Source: Bacillus bingmayongensis (lineage in GTDB: Bacteria; Bacillota; Bacilli; Bacillales; Bacillaceae_G). From it: 64,000 bases of DNA. The position numbers and the translations under genes were made by a program. The stretch lies in contig NZ_JH921518.1 of the NCBI RefSeq assembly GCF_000299035.1, positions 842,439 to 906,438 of the forward strand, written 5' to 3'. A model generated the notes under the pieces. The model searched no databases, was not told where the DNA came from, and saw only the letters and a list, made by a program, of their open reading frames with translations. Shown piece by piece: positions 17,489 to 27,814 of this stretch (positions within the stretch are counted from its first letter, which is position 1; every line of letters begins with the position of its first letter).

Positions 17489-19138
17489 TTAGTTTTGCTC
17501 AACAGATGCCCATTTAAAGGAGAATCTACCACCATAATTATGTTTGACAATATCTTTTACGGCACCTTTTTGCAAATACGATGTTCCTTTTTGGAAAATT
17601 GGTGCAATCACCGTATCTTCTTTAATTAATATTTTTTCAACTTGTAAAAGATTGTCCCAACGAGCTTGTAAATCTTTCGTATCTGTTTTTGCTTTTAAAA
17701 TTAATTCATCATATTTGAGATTTGAATATCCTGTTTTATTTTGTGTACCATTGGTAACAAACATATCTAAGTATGAAACTGGATCTGGATAGTCTGGACT
17801 CCAAATACCAAAGGAAACATCGTATTGCTGTGTATCCTCTAATTTATTTTTTTGAGCGAATGGTTGATGCTTAATCTTGATTGTCACTCCTGGTAAATTC
17901 TTTTCGATATCGCCTTTTAAGAATTCACCAATTTTCTTAGAATCTTCGTTATCGAAATTTAATAACTCTAATTCAACCTTATCTGTACCAAGCTCTTTTT
18001 TGGCTATTTCCCACAATTTTTTTGCTTCTTTTGCGTTTGTTTCAACAAGCTTTCCACTTTCAGCACGGAAGTCTTTCTTATTAGGTCCTTCAGCAAAATC
18101 CTTTCCAACAAATCCATAGGCCGGTATAGCTCCATTATTTAAGATAACTTTAGCAATATTTTTACGATCAAAGGACATCGAAATGGCTTTACGTAAATTT
18201 TTATTTGCTAAAAATTTATTTCCTTGATTGAAACGTAGATATGCGACTCCAGCTTCTTTCGTTGCTTTAAATTCTGAACTTGATTTGTACTTGTCTACAA
18301 ATTCAGATGCTAAACCAACCCGGTCAATTGCATTTGTATCATATAAGTTTATAGATGTTGCTGTGTCCTTAACGATATTAAAGTTGACTTCTTCCAGTTT
18401 AACTGTTTTGTTATCCCAATATGATGGATTTTTCTGAAATTGGAAGCTGCTTTCATGTTTCCATTCACTCAGTACAAATGGTCCATTATAAAGTGTTGTA
18501 TTTGCCTCTAAACCAAATTTATTCCCTTGTGATTGTATGTACTTTTCATTTAATGGATAGAAAACAGGATAAACTGTTAAATCAACAAAGTAAGGAACAG
18601 GATTGTCTAATTCTACTTCTAATGTATAATCATCAATTGCTTTTACACCTAATTCAGTAGCTGGTAATTCTTTTTTATGAATTTTTTCTGCATTTTTAAT
18701 ATCAAACATGATATAAGAATATGTAGCACCTGTATCTGGATTCACTGCACGTTTCCAAGAATAAACAAAATCATGTGCTGTTACAGGATCTCCATTTGAC
18801 CATTTCGCATCTTTTCGTAATTTAAAGATGTATTTCTTGCCATCTTCAAGTTTCTCATAAGATTCCGCTACGCCTGGTGTTGCCTTTTGGTCTTTTCCAA
18901 CACGGTATAATCCTTCCATTGTGTTGTTTAATACCATTGAAGACGAGGAATCTGATGTCATAGATGCATCCATTGTCGGAATTTCAGACACTTCCGTCAA
19001 ATTAACAATTTGTTTTCCATTACTACTGCTGTTCTCTTTTTCTTTTGCTTTGGTATCCTCTTTTTGATATCCACAAGCCCCAAGTAACATACTTGCAGTC
19101 AATGTCGATGCAAGTAATAGCGACATCTTTTTCTTCAT
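17489..19138 (-). CDS. oppA: Oligopeptide ABC transporter binding lipoprotein OppA
   Basis: A 549-residue SBP_bac_5 lipoprotein. Signal peptide MKKKMSLLLASTLTASMLLG ends in lipobox LGAC with Cys22 for lipid attachment. It is the first gene of oppABCDF and captures peptides, including potential signalling peptides, for the OppBCDF importer; in this group Opp imports the PapR/PlcR-type signals, which is family knowledge and not seen here. The start is preceded by GGGGAGGCTGTACAAC. It is highly similar to the second OppA at 9204-10844. A CodY-like site lies upstream. Confidence 0.94.
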   Translation of the reverse strand: MKKKMSLLLASTLTASMLLGACGYQKEDTKAKEKENSSSNGKQIVNLTEVSEIPTMDASMTSDSSSSMVLNNTMEGLYRVGKDQKATPGVAESYEKLEDGKKYIFKLRKDAKWSNGDPVTAHDFVYSWKRAVNPDTGATYSYIMFDIKNAEKIHKKELPATELGVKAIDDYTLEVELDNPVPYFVDLTVYPVFYPLNEKYIQSQGNKFGLEANTTLYNGPFVLSEWKHESSFQFQKNPSYWDNKTVKLEEVNFNIVKDTATSINLYDTNAIDRVGLASEFVDKYKSSSEFKATKEAGVAYLRFNQGNKFLANKNLRKAISMSFDRKNIAKVILNNGAIPAYGFVGKDFAEGPNKKDFRAESGKLVETNAKEAKKLWEIAKKELGTDKVELELLNFDNEDSKKIGEFLKGDIEKNLPGVTIKIKHQPFAQKNKLEDTQQYDVSFGIWSPDYPDPVSYLDMFVTNGTQNKTGYSNLKYDELILKAKTDTKDLQARWDNLLQVEKILIKEDTVIAPIFQKGTSYLQKGAVKDIVKHNYGGRFSFKWASVEQN

Positions 19139-19306
19139 GTTGTACAGCCTCCCCTAATGCACTTCCTGTACCGTCACTTGTCAAAAAGCAGAATTGCAAG
19201 AATAATCTCCAAGTTTCTACAATTTTCATTATACATATAATACGACGATTGTGAATATAGTTTTTTGTTTTTTTGTTAAAATTTTTAATAAAATATTTAT
19301 TTTTTA

Positions 19307-19321
19307 TATTTTCTGTAAAGG
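19307..19321 (-). promoter_or_regulatory. CodY-like site upstream of oppA
   Basis: TATTTTCTGTAAAGG matches 11 of 15 positions of AATTTTCWGAAAATT and lies about 170 bases upstream of oppA. Weak alone, but the second oppA has a comparable site. The 19139-19456 gap shows nothing else I can support. Confidence 0.3.
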
Positions 19322-19456
19322 GATACCTTAACATTGCTCTTATCATATTGAAATAAAATGCAGAATTGCGTATAATTTTCAAATAATTATTTCTAGTACT
19401 CATTATAACTTTTATAGTATAATAATTCTAGTAATATTTTGAAGGAGGGGAAGATT

Positions 19457-19837
19457 TTGAATAAACTTTATTTCCGCACTTGCATATTAATATTATTGGC
19501 ATTAATCGCTTCTAGTGTTGGCGCATTCCTATTTCCAGTGCAATATTTGTTGAATTTTGTCAATATTATGTTTTATATTGCGTTATTTTTTATTATTTTA
19601 GGCGGTTTTTTATTTCTATTTCAAAGTGGATTTTTCAATATAACGATGTACGCTTTCCAAAAAGTATTTGGAACAAATAAAAAAATAGAATCTTTAATTG
19701 AAGAGGAAGAATCCGAAATAGATAAAAAAGAAAGAATATATAAAACGTATTCTTTCGCATGGACATACCCCTTCTGCATTACAGGTGTTCTTTTAGGCCT
19801 CATCTCTACAGTCATTAGCTTTACTATTTTGCTGTAG
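19457..19837 (+). CDS. DUF3899-like membrane protein
   Basis: A 126-residue protein with three hydrophobic segments (about residues 8-26, 34-56 and 103-124) and a charged, Glu/Lys-rich cytoplasmic loop (about residues 70-90). It resembles the DUF3899 group of Bacillus membrane proteins. I chose the TTG at 19457 because GGAGGGGAAGATT precedes it at normal spacing; the upstream TTG at 19439 lies before that site. An inverted repeat (19903-19936) follows. Function unknown. Confidence 0.65.
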   Translation: MNKLYFRTCILILLALIASSVGAFLFPVQYLLNFVNIMFYIALFFIILGGFLFLFQSGFFNITMYAFQKVFGTNKKIESLIEEEESEIDKKERIYKTYSFAWTYPFCITGVLLGLISTVISFTILL

Positions 19838-19902
19838 TTTGCAAACGATTTTCCATATGATATAATAATTTGCAAAACATTTTATTATAAAAAGCGCAAA
19901 TG

Positions 19903-19936
19903 GCTCTCTTAACTGTTAAAAGTTAAGAATTAGAGC
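19903..19936. other. Long inverted repeat upstream of T-box promoter
   Basis: GCTCT..AGAGC encloses CTTAACT..AGTTAAG (loop GTTAA) just before a -10-like TATAAT at 19942-19947. No T-run follows, so it may be a weak terminator for the upstream gene or an operator for the trpS transcript. Confidence 0.35.
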
Positions 19937-19959
19937 TAGGTTATAATAAATTCATATGT

Positions 19960-21713
<1,754 letters not shown>

Positions 21714-21733
21714 AAGCTAAAAATAAACTAAAT

Positions 21734-21767
21734 TAAAAAATCCGCCAAATTTGGCGGATTTTTTAAT
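21734..21767. terminator. Bidirectional terminator between trpS and yjbA
   Basis: AAAAAATCCGCCAAA and TTTGGCGGATTTTTT make a perfect palindromic hairpin ending at the yjbA stop codon. Confidence 0.9.
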
Positions 21768-22509
21768 TTACCTTTTGTTCATTTTCCATTTCCCATAGCT
21801 TTTCAAAGAATGGTTGCCCTTTTACAAGGCGTTCACATAGCTGTTCATGCTTCTCTGACCAGCCATATTTCGCTTCCTCATAGAGGCGCTCCCATACATC
21901 TTCAAATTGCATATGTTGAACAGTCCCATATGCAGATGGATCCCATTCTGTATACCAATAGCGGATTTCAGCTGGATTTTTCGTTGTATGTAGTTGATCT
22001 AACGCCATAAAAAGCAATTGTTTTAATTGTCGTTCTTTACGAGTTAAGCCATTCATAATATATGGCGATGGCGATAAAATATGATGTTCTTTTTGTGATT
22101 CTTCCATTTGAAACTCATACTTTTCTGCTTTAACATTTTCCACCATCTCATATACCATCTGTTCTTGACGAGGAATAAGCCTACTTTTTCGAATCGGTAT
22201 ATTGTACCCAATTGAATCTACTGCAATAATTCCTTTTCCATCTGTAACAACAAAACAATACTCTTGTTGCAAACGCTCATGATTTTTACGAATATATGCC
22301 TTATGATGTACGTCTTCCAATAGTTTTTGCGGAAGTTCCAATAATTCGTTCTCGATGTAATGATATAATGTGGAATCTACTTTTAATAATGGCACTTGAT
22401 CTAATAATTCGATCGTATCATCCTTCCGCCATTCGTAAAAATGACAAACGTTATACCCATTTTCTTCACCTTCAAACCAATTTACCCATACATCATGTAG
22501 ATATAACAT
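21763..22509 (-). CDS. yjbA: YjbA family protein (DUF3603)
   Basis: A 248-residue soluble protein matching YjbA/DUF3603, with the characteristic start [20 protein letters not shown] and a C-terminal acidic/aromatic region. It is adjacent to trpS, as in B. subtilis. The start follows a GAGGGGTAGAAAATG arrangement. Biochemical role unknown; there are no membrane segments or obvious catalytic motifs. It converges on trpS. Confidence 0.85.
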   Translation of the reverse strand: MLYLHDVWVNWFEGEENGYNVCHFYEWRKDDTIELLDQVPLLKVDSTLYHYIENELLELPQKLLEDVHHKAYIRKNHERLQQEYCFVVTDGKGIIAVDSIGYNIPIRKSRLIPRQEQMVYEMVENVKAEKYEFQMEESQKEHHILSPSPYIMNGLTRKERQLKQLLFMALDQLHTTKNPAEIRYWYTEWDPSAYGTVQHMQFEDVWERLYEEAKYGWSEKHEQLCERLVKGQPFFEKLWEMENEQKVN

Positions 22510-22663
22510 TTTCTACCCCTCACTTCACTACTGTTTGTACATCTCATTATGTTCATTTTTTGTAGATTTTATTCCATTAAAGGAAATATATTCTACACAT
22601 ATATTCATTTTGTTTTTCCACATATCAATCACGGCCATGATAACAATAACAGACTTCCACTCA

Positions 22664-22766
22664 TTTCCTCCTTCTGTCTTCACACGGCACGGCGAAAAAA
22701 GCACTGACCGCTCCTACGCTCGGACGGACGCTCTCTTCCACCTAAAAATTAGGTTTTCTCTCGTTA
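22664..22766 (+). repeat. Interspersed repeat, third family, copy C
   Basis: Landmarks CTTCTGTCTTCACACGGCAC, GCACTGACCGCTCCTACGCT, GGACGCTCTCTTCCACCTAA and GGTTTTCTCTCG match the other copies; it is closest to copy D at 24034. A chance ORF (22535-22897) reads through it. The rest of the 22510-22809 gap shows no gene. Confidence 0.65.
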
Positions 22767-22809
22767 TATATTATTTCTTCACTACTTCTTACTTTCATTT
22801 TCATCATGC

Positions 22810-22837
22810 AAAAAAACTTGGCAGCGCCAAGTTTTTT
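22810..22837 (-). terminator. Terminator of yjaZ
   Basis: AAAAACTTGGC and GCCAAGTTTTTT arms around AGC, downstream of the yjaZ-like gene. Confidence 0.85.
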
Positions 22838-22867
22838 CTATTCATCACCTATTTCAAATTAAGGATT

Positions 22868-23656
22868 TTAAGCAGTAAACGCATTCGCTTTATTTAATAT
22901 ACGTATGGCATCCATAGACAATAAAGAAAGGGTATTGTCTTTTTCAAACTCCACACAATCTTTTACAATATGAAATCCGACGCCATATCCAAGCATCTTC
23001 GGGTACATTTGCATTCCATTTAGTAAACAATCATGCTCCCTTGTTCCTCTCTTAATATCCTTTTTCTTTTTTACAACCTTTTCCCAATAATGAACCGCTT
23101 CCTCTTTTGTATAGTATGATGTCCACGGTGCATAATTCACTTCTGAGTGTCTTTCATACACCGCTTGCTCTGCTAATCCCTCCATAATAATCGTATCAAG
23201 TAATGTATAGTCCTTTTCTTTCTTTTCAATTTGGTGTAACCGACATATATGATGATATTCATGCGTAAGTAATGCTTTTAATTCTTTCGCTGTATTTCGT
23301 CCGCATACAAACAAAAAAATCACATGACGCATTGTTAAGCCAGCTTTCCCGTTATATTCCGCTTGTACAGTACGATTATATGGATCTGATAATAAAATAA
23401 AGACAGGAACATCCGGGCCTTGTAACCAATCCTTAAGTTCTTCATACTCCTTGGCAAGCTCTTTCCAAATCTGCCTTTTCTCTAACTGTCCAATTTCTTT
23501 TTCTCCATCTAACACCGGACGGTACATACCTTTAGAAATTAAAAAACGGTACAATCTTTCTTTTGGCAATGGAATGTATTTTGTAAACTTCTCGCAAAGT
23601 TTTTCTGGACGTCCATAGTAAAGATGTAACCAATCTGCCGTTTGAATAATCCCCAT
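22868..23656 (-). CDS. yjaZ: YjaZ-like DUF2268 putative zinc protease
   Basis: A 262-residue protein of the DUF2268/YjaZ family, the usual length. It contains the zinc-protease-like LLTHEYHHICRLHQ, an HExxH motif, and further along MEGLAEQAVYE, where the Glu could be the third ligand. The start at 23656 is chosen for its GGGGGGAGTGAAG site; 12 upstream codons are rejected. It lies between fabF and yjbA, as in B. subtilis apart from the app genes, which are absent here. Substrate unknown; activity is inferred from the motif. Confidence 0.82.
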   Translation of the reverse strand: MGIIQTADWLHLYYGRPEKLCEKFTKYIPLPKERLYRFLISKGMYRPVLDGEKEIGQLEKRQIWKELAKEYEELKDWLQGPDVPVFILLSDPYNRTVQAEYNGKAGLTMRHVIFLFVCGRNTAKELKALLTHEYHHICRLHQIEKKEKDYTLLDTIIMEGLAEQAVYERHSEVNYAPWTSYYTKEEAVHYWEKVVKKKKDIKRGTREHDCLLNGMQMYPKMLGYGVGFHIVKDCVEFEKDNTLSLLSMDAIRILNKANAFTA

Positions 23657-23798
23657 CTTCACTCCCCCCTTCCTTCTATATGTATGCAACAAAAAGAACG
23701 AAAGCGAAGTGATAATGTGGAAATTTATGTTAAATAAAATGATTTTTATGATATGCTTGGATTGTATCCTACAATTTTATGTAAGGGGTTGATTTTAT

Positions 23799-23990
23799 AT
23801 TAATATATCAGAAAATATAAATGAGATTTCTCAATTATTACTAGTGTTATCTACATTTTGTTTTTACTTGTATTTAAGGAAAATGAAACTAAAAAGAAAA
23901 CTTTCCGGTTTTGAATTTTCAATGTACATCGTAACGCAACTTGCATACATACTTTGGGGGATTAGCTTCATTTCTAAAATATGGGGCTAA
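23799..23990 (+). CDS. Candidate 63-residue membrane protein with ATT start
   Basis: The frame opens after a TGA and encodes a protein with two hydrophobic stretches (about residues 10-24 LLLVLSTFCFYLYL and 42-60 MYIVTQLAYILWGISF) separated by basic RKMKLKRK, a plausible two-helix topology. There is no ATG, GTG or TTG near the front; ATT at 23799 lies nine bases after TAAGGGG, so initiation at ATT is proposed. An internal ATG would give only 33 residues. It may also be a decayed gene. The surrounding 23657-24033 gap holds no other candidate. Confidence 0.4.
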   Translation: MNISENINEISQLLLVLSTFCFYLYLRKMKLKRKLSGFEFSMYIVTQLAYILWGISFISKIWG

Positions 23991-24033
23991 AATAAAGTCA
24001 TGCTGTTTTACACTTTTTTCAAAAGCAAATCCC

Positions 24034-24115
24034 TCACTCATTCCCTCCTACTGTCTTCACACGGCATAGGCTCTGACCGCTCCTACGCACGGACAGACGC
24101 TCTCTCCCCCCTCAA
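24034..24115 (+). repeat. Interspersed repeat, third family, copy D
   Basis: Landmarks CTACTGTCTTCACACGGCAT, GGCTCTGACCGCTCCTACGC, and GACGCTCTCTCCCCCC; close to copy C but missing about 12 internal bases. Confidence 0.65.
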
Positions 24116-24170
24116 AAAAAGAAAGGGTGTTTTAAGAAATAGCCCCTTTGCTACTTCTCAAAACACCCTC
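24112..24170 (-). terminator. Terminator of fabHF
   Basis: GGGTGTTTTAAGAAATAG and CTACTTCTCAAAACACCC arms pair with few mismatches. On the minus strand the stem is followed by TTTCTTTTTTTG, after the fabF stop codon. Confidence 0.85.
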
Positions 24171-24179
24171 TTACTACAA

Positions 24180-25418
24180 TTATTTATACGCTTTAAATAC
24201 TAATACTGCGTTATGACCACCGAATCCTAATGAGTTACTTAAAACAGTGCGTACTTCTTGATGTCTCGCTTTGTTTGGTACGTAATCTAAATCACATTCT
24301 GGATCTGGTGTTTCATAGTTGATTGTTGGCGGAATCACTCCATCTGTAATAGATTTGACAGAGAAAATCGCCTCAACAGCACCAGCTGCGCCTAATAAGT
24401 GTCCAGTCATTGATTTTGTAGAGCTAATCGCCACTTTATATGCATGTTCACCAAATGTTTCTTTAATCGCCATTGTTTCGTATTTCTCATTTGCATCTGT
24501 ACTTGTACCATGTGCATTAATATAATCAATATCCTCAGGCTGAAGACCTGCATCTGCTAATGCTTGACGCATCGCACGAACGCCGCCTTCACCGCCAGGA
24601 GCAGGCATTGTAATATGGAACGCATCACCTGTTGCACCATATCCAACAATTTCAGCATAAATACGCGCACCACGTGCTAATGCATGTTCTAACTCTTCAA
24701 GTATAAGAATACCTGCGCCCTCCCCCATTACAAATCCACTACGATTTTTATCGAATGGACGACAAGCAGTTGCTGGATCTTCATTAAATGTTAATGCCTT
24801 AGCTGAACTGAATCCTGCAAAAGCCATATGTGTTAACGGTGCTTCTGCTCCGCCTGTAATCATCGCATCTGCGTCACCACGCTGAATGACTTTAAAAGCA
24901 TCACCGATTGAGTTTGCTCCTGATGCACAAGCTGTTACAGAGCAAGTATTAATTCCTCTCGCACCTGTTGCAATCGACACTTGGCCAGCAGCCATATCAG
25001 GAATCATCATTGGTACGAAAAACGGACTAACGCGGCGCGGTCCTTTTTCTGTAAAGATTTTAAATTGTTCCTCGTATGTTTCCATACCACCAATACCAGA
25101 TCCTACCCATACACCAATGCGCGGACCATTTTCTTCTGTAATTTCTAATTTCGCATCTTCAACGGCCATTTTCGCTGCTGCTACAGCATATTGCGTAAAA
25201 CGGTCCATACGGCGCGCTTCTTTTTTATCTATATATTTCTCGACTTCAAAGTCGTTAATTTCTGCTGCTACTTTTGCAGGAAATAATTCTGGATCTATGC
25301 GTGTAATACGTCCGATTCCAGATACACCATTTTTAATGTTATTCCAAGCCGTTTCAACATCCGTTCCAATCGGCGTGACAGCTCCTAATCCTGTAATTAC
25401 GACACGCTTCTTTTCCAT
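24180..25418 (-). CDS. fabF: Beta-ketoacyl-ACP synthase II
   Basis: A 412-residue elongating condensing enzyme of fatty-acid synthesis. The catalytic Cys164 lies in [13 protein letters not shown], and the two catalytic histidines are in [11 protein letters not shown] and [11 protein letters not shown]. It lies 29 bases downstream of fabH in a two-gene operon controlled by a FapR site. The start follows AAAAAGGAGTGTATTTTGT. Full length and intact motifs. Confidence 0.97.
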   Translation of the reverse strand: MEKKRVVITGLGAVTPIGTDVETAWNNIKNGVSGIGRITRIDPELFPAKVAAEINDFEVEKYIDKKEARRMDRFTQYAVAAAKMAVEDAKLEITEENGPRIGVWVGSGIGGMETYEEQFKIFTEKGPRRVSPFFVPMMIPDMAAGQVSIATGARGINTCSVTACASGANSIGDAFKVIQRGDADAMITGGAEAPLTHMAFAGFSSAKALTFNEDPATACRPFDKNRSGFVMGEGAGILILEELEHALARGARIYAEIVGYGATGDAFHITMPAPGGEGGVRAMRQALADAGLQPEDIDYINAHGTSTDANEKYETMAIKETFGEHAYKVAISSTKSMTGHLLGAAGAVEAIFSVKSITDGVIPPTINYETPDPECDLDYVPNKARHQEVRTVLSNSLGFGGHNAVLVFKAYK

Positions 25419-25447
25419 ACAAAATACACTCCTTTTTCTATGAGTCC

Positions 25448-26380
25448 TTATTTACCCCAACGAAGAGCAACTGCTCCCCATGTTAATCCGCCGCCAAAAC
25501 CAACTAATATGATTACATCACCATCTTGGATACGTCCATTTTGTAATTCCTCTACCATAGCAATCGGAATCGAAGAAGCTGACGTATTTCCAAACTTCTC
25601 TATTGTTGTACTCATTTTTTCTTGCGGTAAACCTAATCTTTCTCTCGCCGATTCCATAATACGAATATTTGCTTGATGAGGAACTAAAAAATCCACATCT
25701 TCTTTCGTAAGACCTGCTTTTTCTACAACACGAAGACAAGAATCACCAATTTGACGAACAGCGAATTTAAAGACTTCTCTTCCATTCATCATAACATATT
25801 CATCTTGATAAAGGTGTTTAGCACCACTTCCATCCGCTCCTAATTCAAATGAAAGAATGCCTTTTCCTTCTGAAACAGCTCCCATTACAATAGCACCTGC
25901 TCCATCTCCAAATAGCACTGCTGTATTGCGATCGTTCCAATCTACAATTTTAGATAATTTATCACTACCAACTACTAGTATGTTTTTATAAGTTCCAGTT
26001 TGAATAAATTGCTGCGCTGTAATCATTCCGTACATAAACCCAGCACATGCCGCACTTAAATCCATCGCCGCTGCATGCTTCGCACCAATTTGTTCTTGAA
26101 TAACGCAAGCAACCGCTGGAAAAGAACGATCTGGCGTTACCGTCGCAACTAAAATAAGATCAATTTGTTCTCCGCTAATCCCTGCATCTTCAAGTGCTTT
26201 CTTAGCAGCTTCCACTGCCATATATGAAGTATTTATTGTATCATCGGCAATGCGTCTCTCTGCAATTCCCGTTCTTGTACGAATCCATTCATCGGATGTA
26301 TCCATGATTTTCTCTAAGTCTTGATTTGTGACTACTTTTTCTGGCACATATCTCCCGATTCCTAAAATGCCTACGTTCAC
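25448..26380 (-). CDS. fabH: Beta-ketoacyl-ACP synthase III
   Basis: A 310-residue enzyme that starts fatty-acid synthesis by condensing acyl-CoA with malonyl-ACP; in Bacillus it prefers branched-chain primers. The catalytic triad is visible: Cys112 in AACAGFMYG, His in VPHQANIRI, and Asn in GNTSASSIP. The start follows GGAGGGCTGCGGTGTGA. It is the first gene of fabH-fabF with a FapR operator just upstream. Confidence 0.97.
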   Translation of the reverse strand: MNVGILGIGRYVPEKVVTNQDLEKIMDTSDEWIRTRTGIAERRIADDTINTSYMAVEAAKKALEDAGISGEQIDLILVATVTPDRSFPAVACVIQEQIGAKHAAAMDLSAACAGFMYGMITAQQFIQTGTYKNILVVGSDKLSKIVDWNDRNTAVLFGDGAGAIVMGAVSEGKGILSFELGADGSGAKHLYQDEYVMMNGREVFKFAVRQIGDSCLRVVEKAGLTKEDVDFLVPHQANIRIMESARERLGLPQEKMSTTIEKFGNTSASSIPIAMVEELQNGRIQDGDVIILVGFGGGLTWGAVALRWGK

Positions 26381-26407
26381 ACCGCAGCCCTCCGTTTTAT
26401 ATCAATT

Positions 26408-26426
26408 ATTATGACTTGGTACTAAT
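26408..26426 (-). promoter_or_regulatory. FapR operator of fabHF
   Basis: On the minus strand the site reads ATTAGTACCAAGTCATAAT, nearly identical to the FapR box with TTAGTACC and AGTC-TAA halves. It is 28-46 bases upstream of fabH, where binding would block transcription until malonyl-CoA releases FapR. Confidence 0.8.
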
Positions 26427-26478
26427 TCTAAAACATAAATGTTTATTTGTCTAGAATATATTTCTAAGTAAAAAAATA

Positions 26479-26500
26479 AAGCCGACATATTGTCGACCTT
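26479..26500 (-). terminator. Terminator of comZ
   Basis: GTCGAC and GTCGGC arms around AATAT, followed on the minus strand by TTTATTTTTTT; the arm overlaps the comZ stop codon. Confidence 0.7.
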
Positions 26501-26672
26501 ATCTTTCCGCTTTTCCAAGCTCATATGCTTCATTCATTACTTTCATTAATAACTCTAGTACTGGTTGCGCTTTTTCCATATCAAGCGCAATCCCATTATC
26601 ATCCAAAATAGCCTTTGCTTCCGGCAGATGTTTCATAGCGATTTGTAAAAACTGCATATTTTTTTCGTTCAT
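26499..26672 (-). CDS. comZ: ComZ, ComG operon repressor family
   Basis: A 57-residue protein with the ComZ signature: MNEKNMQFLQIAMKHLPEAK near the N-terminus and MNEAYELGKAE at the C-terminus. In B. subtilis ComZ represses the comG operon and is encoded next to med and upstream of fabH, the same position as here. The start follows GGAAAGGATGAAGAAAT. The B. subtilis partner gene med is missing from this locus; a third-family repeat occupies the gap. It is too short for many gene finders but clear by similarity. Confidence 0.88.
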   Translation of the reverse strand: MNEKNMQFLQIAMKHLPEAKAILDDNGIALDMEKAQPVLELLMKVMNEAYELGKAER

Positions 26673-26737
26673 ATTTCTTCATCCTTTCCATCAAAGGAGC
26701 ACTAATCTCCTTACTTCTACACTATATAAATTCCTTT

Positions 26738-26890
26738 TGATTTTTCAACATATAAGTCGGTGCTACAAAACAAAAGGTGACTTGCACTCGTGTTCTCTCT
26801 TTGTTTTTAACTTGGTATGGGGTATGGCTTCTATGCATCTCTCCCACCTAAAAAAGAAAGGTTTTATATCGGTTTTTCAATTTATATTTG
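26738..26890 (+). repeat. Interspersed repeat, third family, copy E
   Basis: It runs from TTTTTCAACATATAAGTCGG through CTCTTTGTTTTTAACTTGGT, GGCTTCTATGCAT, CTCTCCCACCTAAAAAAG to GGTTTTTCAATTTATA. It lacks the CTGACC segment present in copy A. Confidence 0.65.
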
Positions 26891-26896
26891 TATAGT

Positions 26897-27757
26897 TTAA
26901 CATATGTTGTGTTCTTCGTATAACTCTTTATATCGTTTTAAATGTCTCAGTTGTTTATTTAAACCATATTCTAACGGTGTATTTTTCACAATACAGATAC
27001 TCTTTATCTCTTCTCTTTTCACTTCTTTAACAGTTTTTTCTACTTTATCCTCGGCATTTAAAAGGATAATTCCTTTTTCCCATAGATTTTTTTTACCACT
27101 GACCATATTATATACACCTAAATTTTCTATTGTTTTGCCTTTTTCCCATAAATATTCACACACATCCTCTACATAAAGAAGGTCCGCTCCATTTTCATTT
27201 TGAACAAGCGGACATTCCTTCTCCATAATTTCAGAAAGAATAAGCCTGTGATATGTCATAAAGGAAGGCTGCCACGGTCCATATAAAGTTGGAACACGAA
27301 GTATACTATAATGAATATTCGCCTTCTCCACTTCTTCCTCTACTTTCATAAATAATCGTTTATTTTCAGATTGATCTTGCACATTCGCTACTTCAATAGA
27401 AGAAAGTACATTTAGCTTTACTTGTTTTCTTTCGCACATATGAATAACACGCTTCAAATATTGTAAAATGATTCGTTCATTCCGAAATCCGCTTTGCCTG
27501 TTCGGTTCACATAAACAAAAGTAAACCACATCAAAATTATCAGTTTCAATCGTCTTCCATCCGTCTTCATCTCTTATAGACGAATAAGTAAACAAATCAT
27601 TCCGTCCAATTAAAAATAACTTTTCTTCACTTACTTTTGACATACTTTCCAGATCAGCAAAATCAAGGCCATATACTTCTACTTCTTCTGCAAGCATTTT
27701 ATTTACCAGATGATAACCTACAAATGAAAGTGCCCCTATAATAAATACGCGCTTCAT
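26897..27757 (-). CDS. NAD-dependent epimerase/dehydratase family protein (YjaV-like position)
   Basis: A 286-residue short-chain dehydrogenase/reductase of the extended type. The N-terminal nucleotide-binding loop is atypical (IIGALSFVGYHLV, GxxxxxG). Downstream are a YxxxK-like segment around HYSILRVPTLYGPW and a C-terminal substrate lobe. It lies directly downstream of the hydrolase-like gene, matching B. subtilis yjaU-yjaV. Substrate unknown. The start follows AAAGAAAGGGTTGGTGAC. Confidence 0.75.
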   Translation of the reverse strand: MKRVFIIGALSFVGYHLVNKMLAEEVEVYGLDFADLESMSKVSEEKLFLIGRNDLFTYSSIRDEDGWKTIETDNFDVVYFCLCEPNRQSGFRNERIILQYLKRVIHMCERKQVKLNVLSSIEVANVQDQSENKRLFMKVEEEVEKANIHYSILRVPTLYGPWQPSFMTYHRLILSEIMEKECPLVQNENGADLLYVEDVCEYLWEKGKTIENLGVYNMVSGKKNLWEKGIILLNAEDKVEKTVKEVKREEIKSICIVKNTPLEYGLNKQLRHLKRYKELYEEHNIC

Positions 27758-27814
27758 GTCACCAACCCTTTCTTTCTCTAAACAAACAGCTCCTCATCTA
27801 TGTATATCGGAGCT

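Noticed and set aside
22535-24203. ORFs 22535-22897 and 24000-24203 sharing the segment DRSYARTDAL
   Set aside because: They read through two copies of the third repeat family; the similarity is that of the repeats, without conserved start or ribosome binding site.
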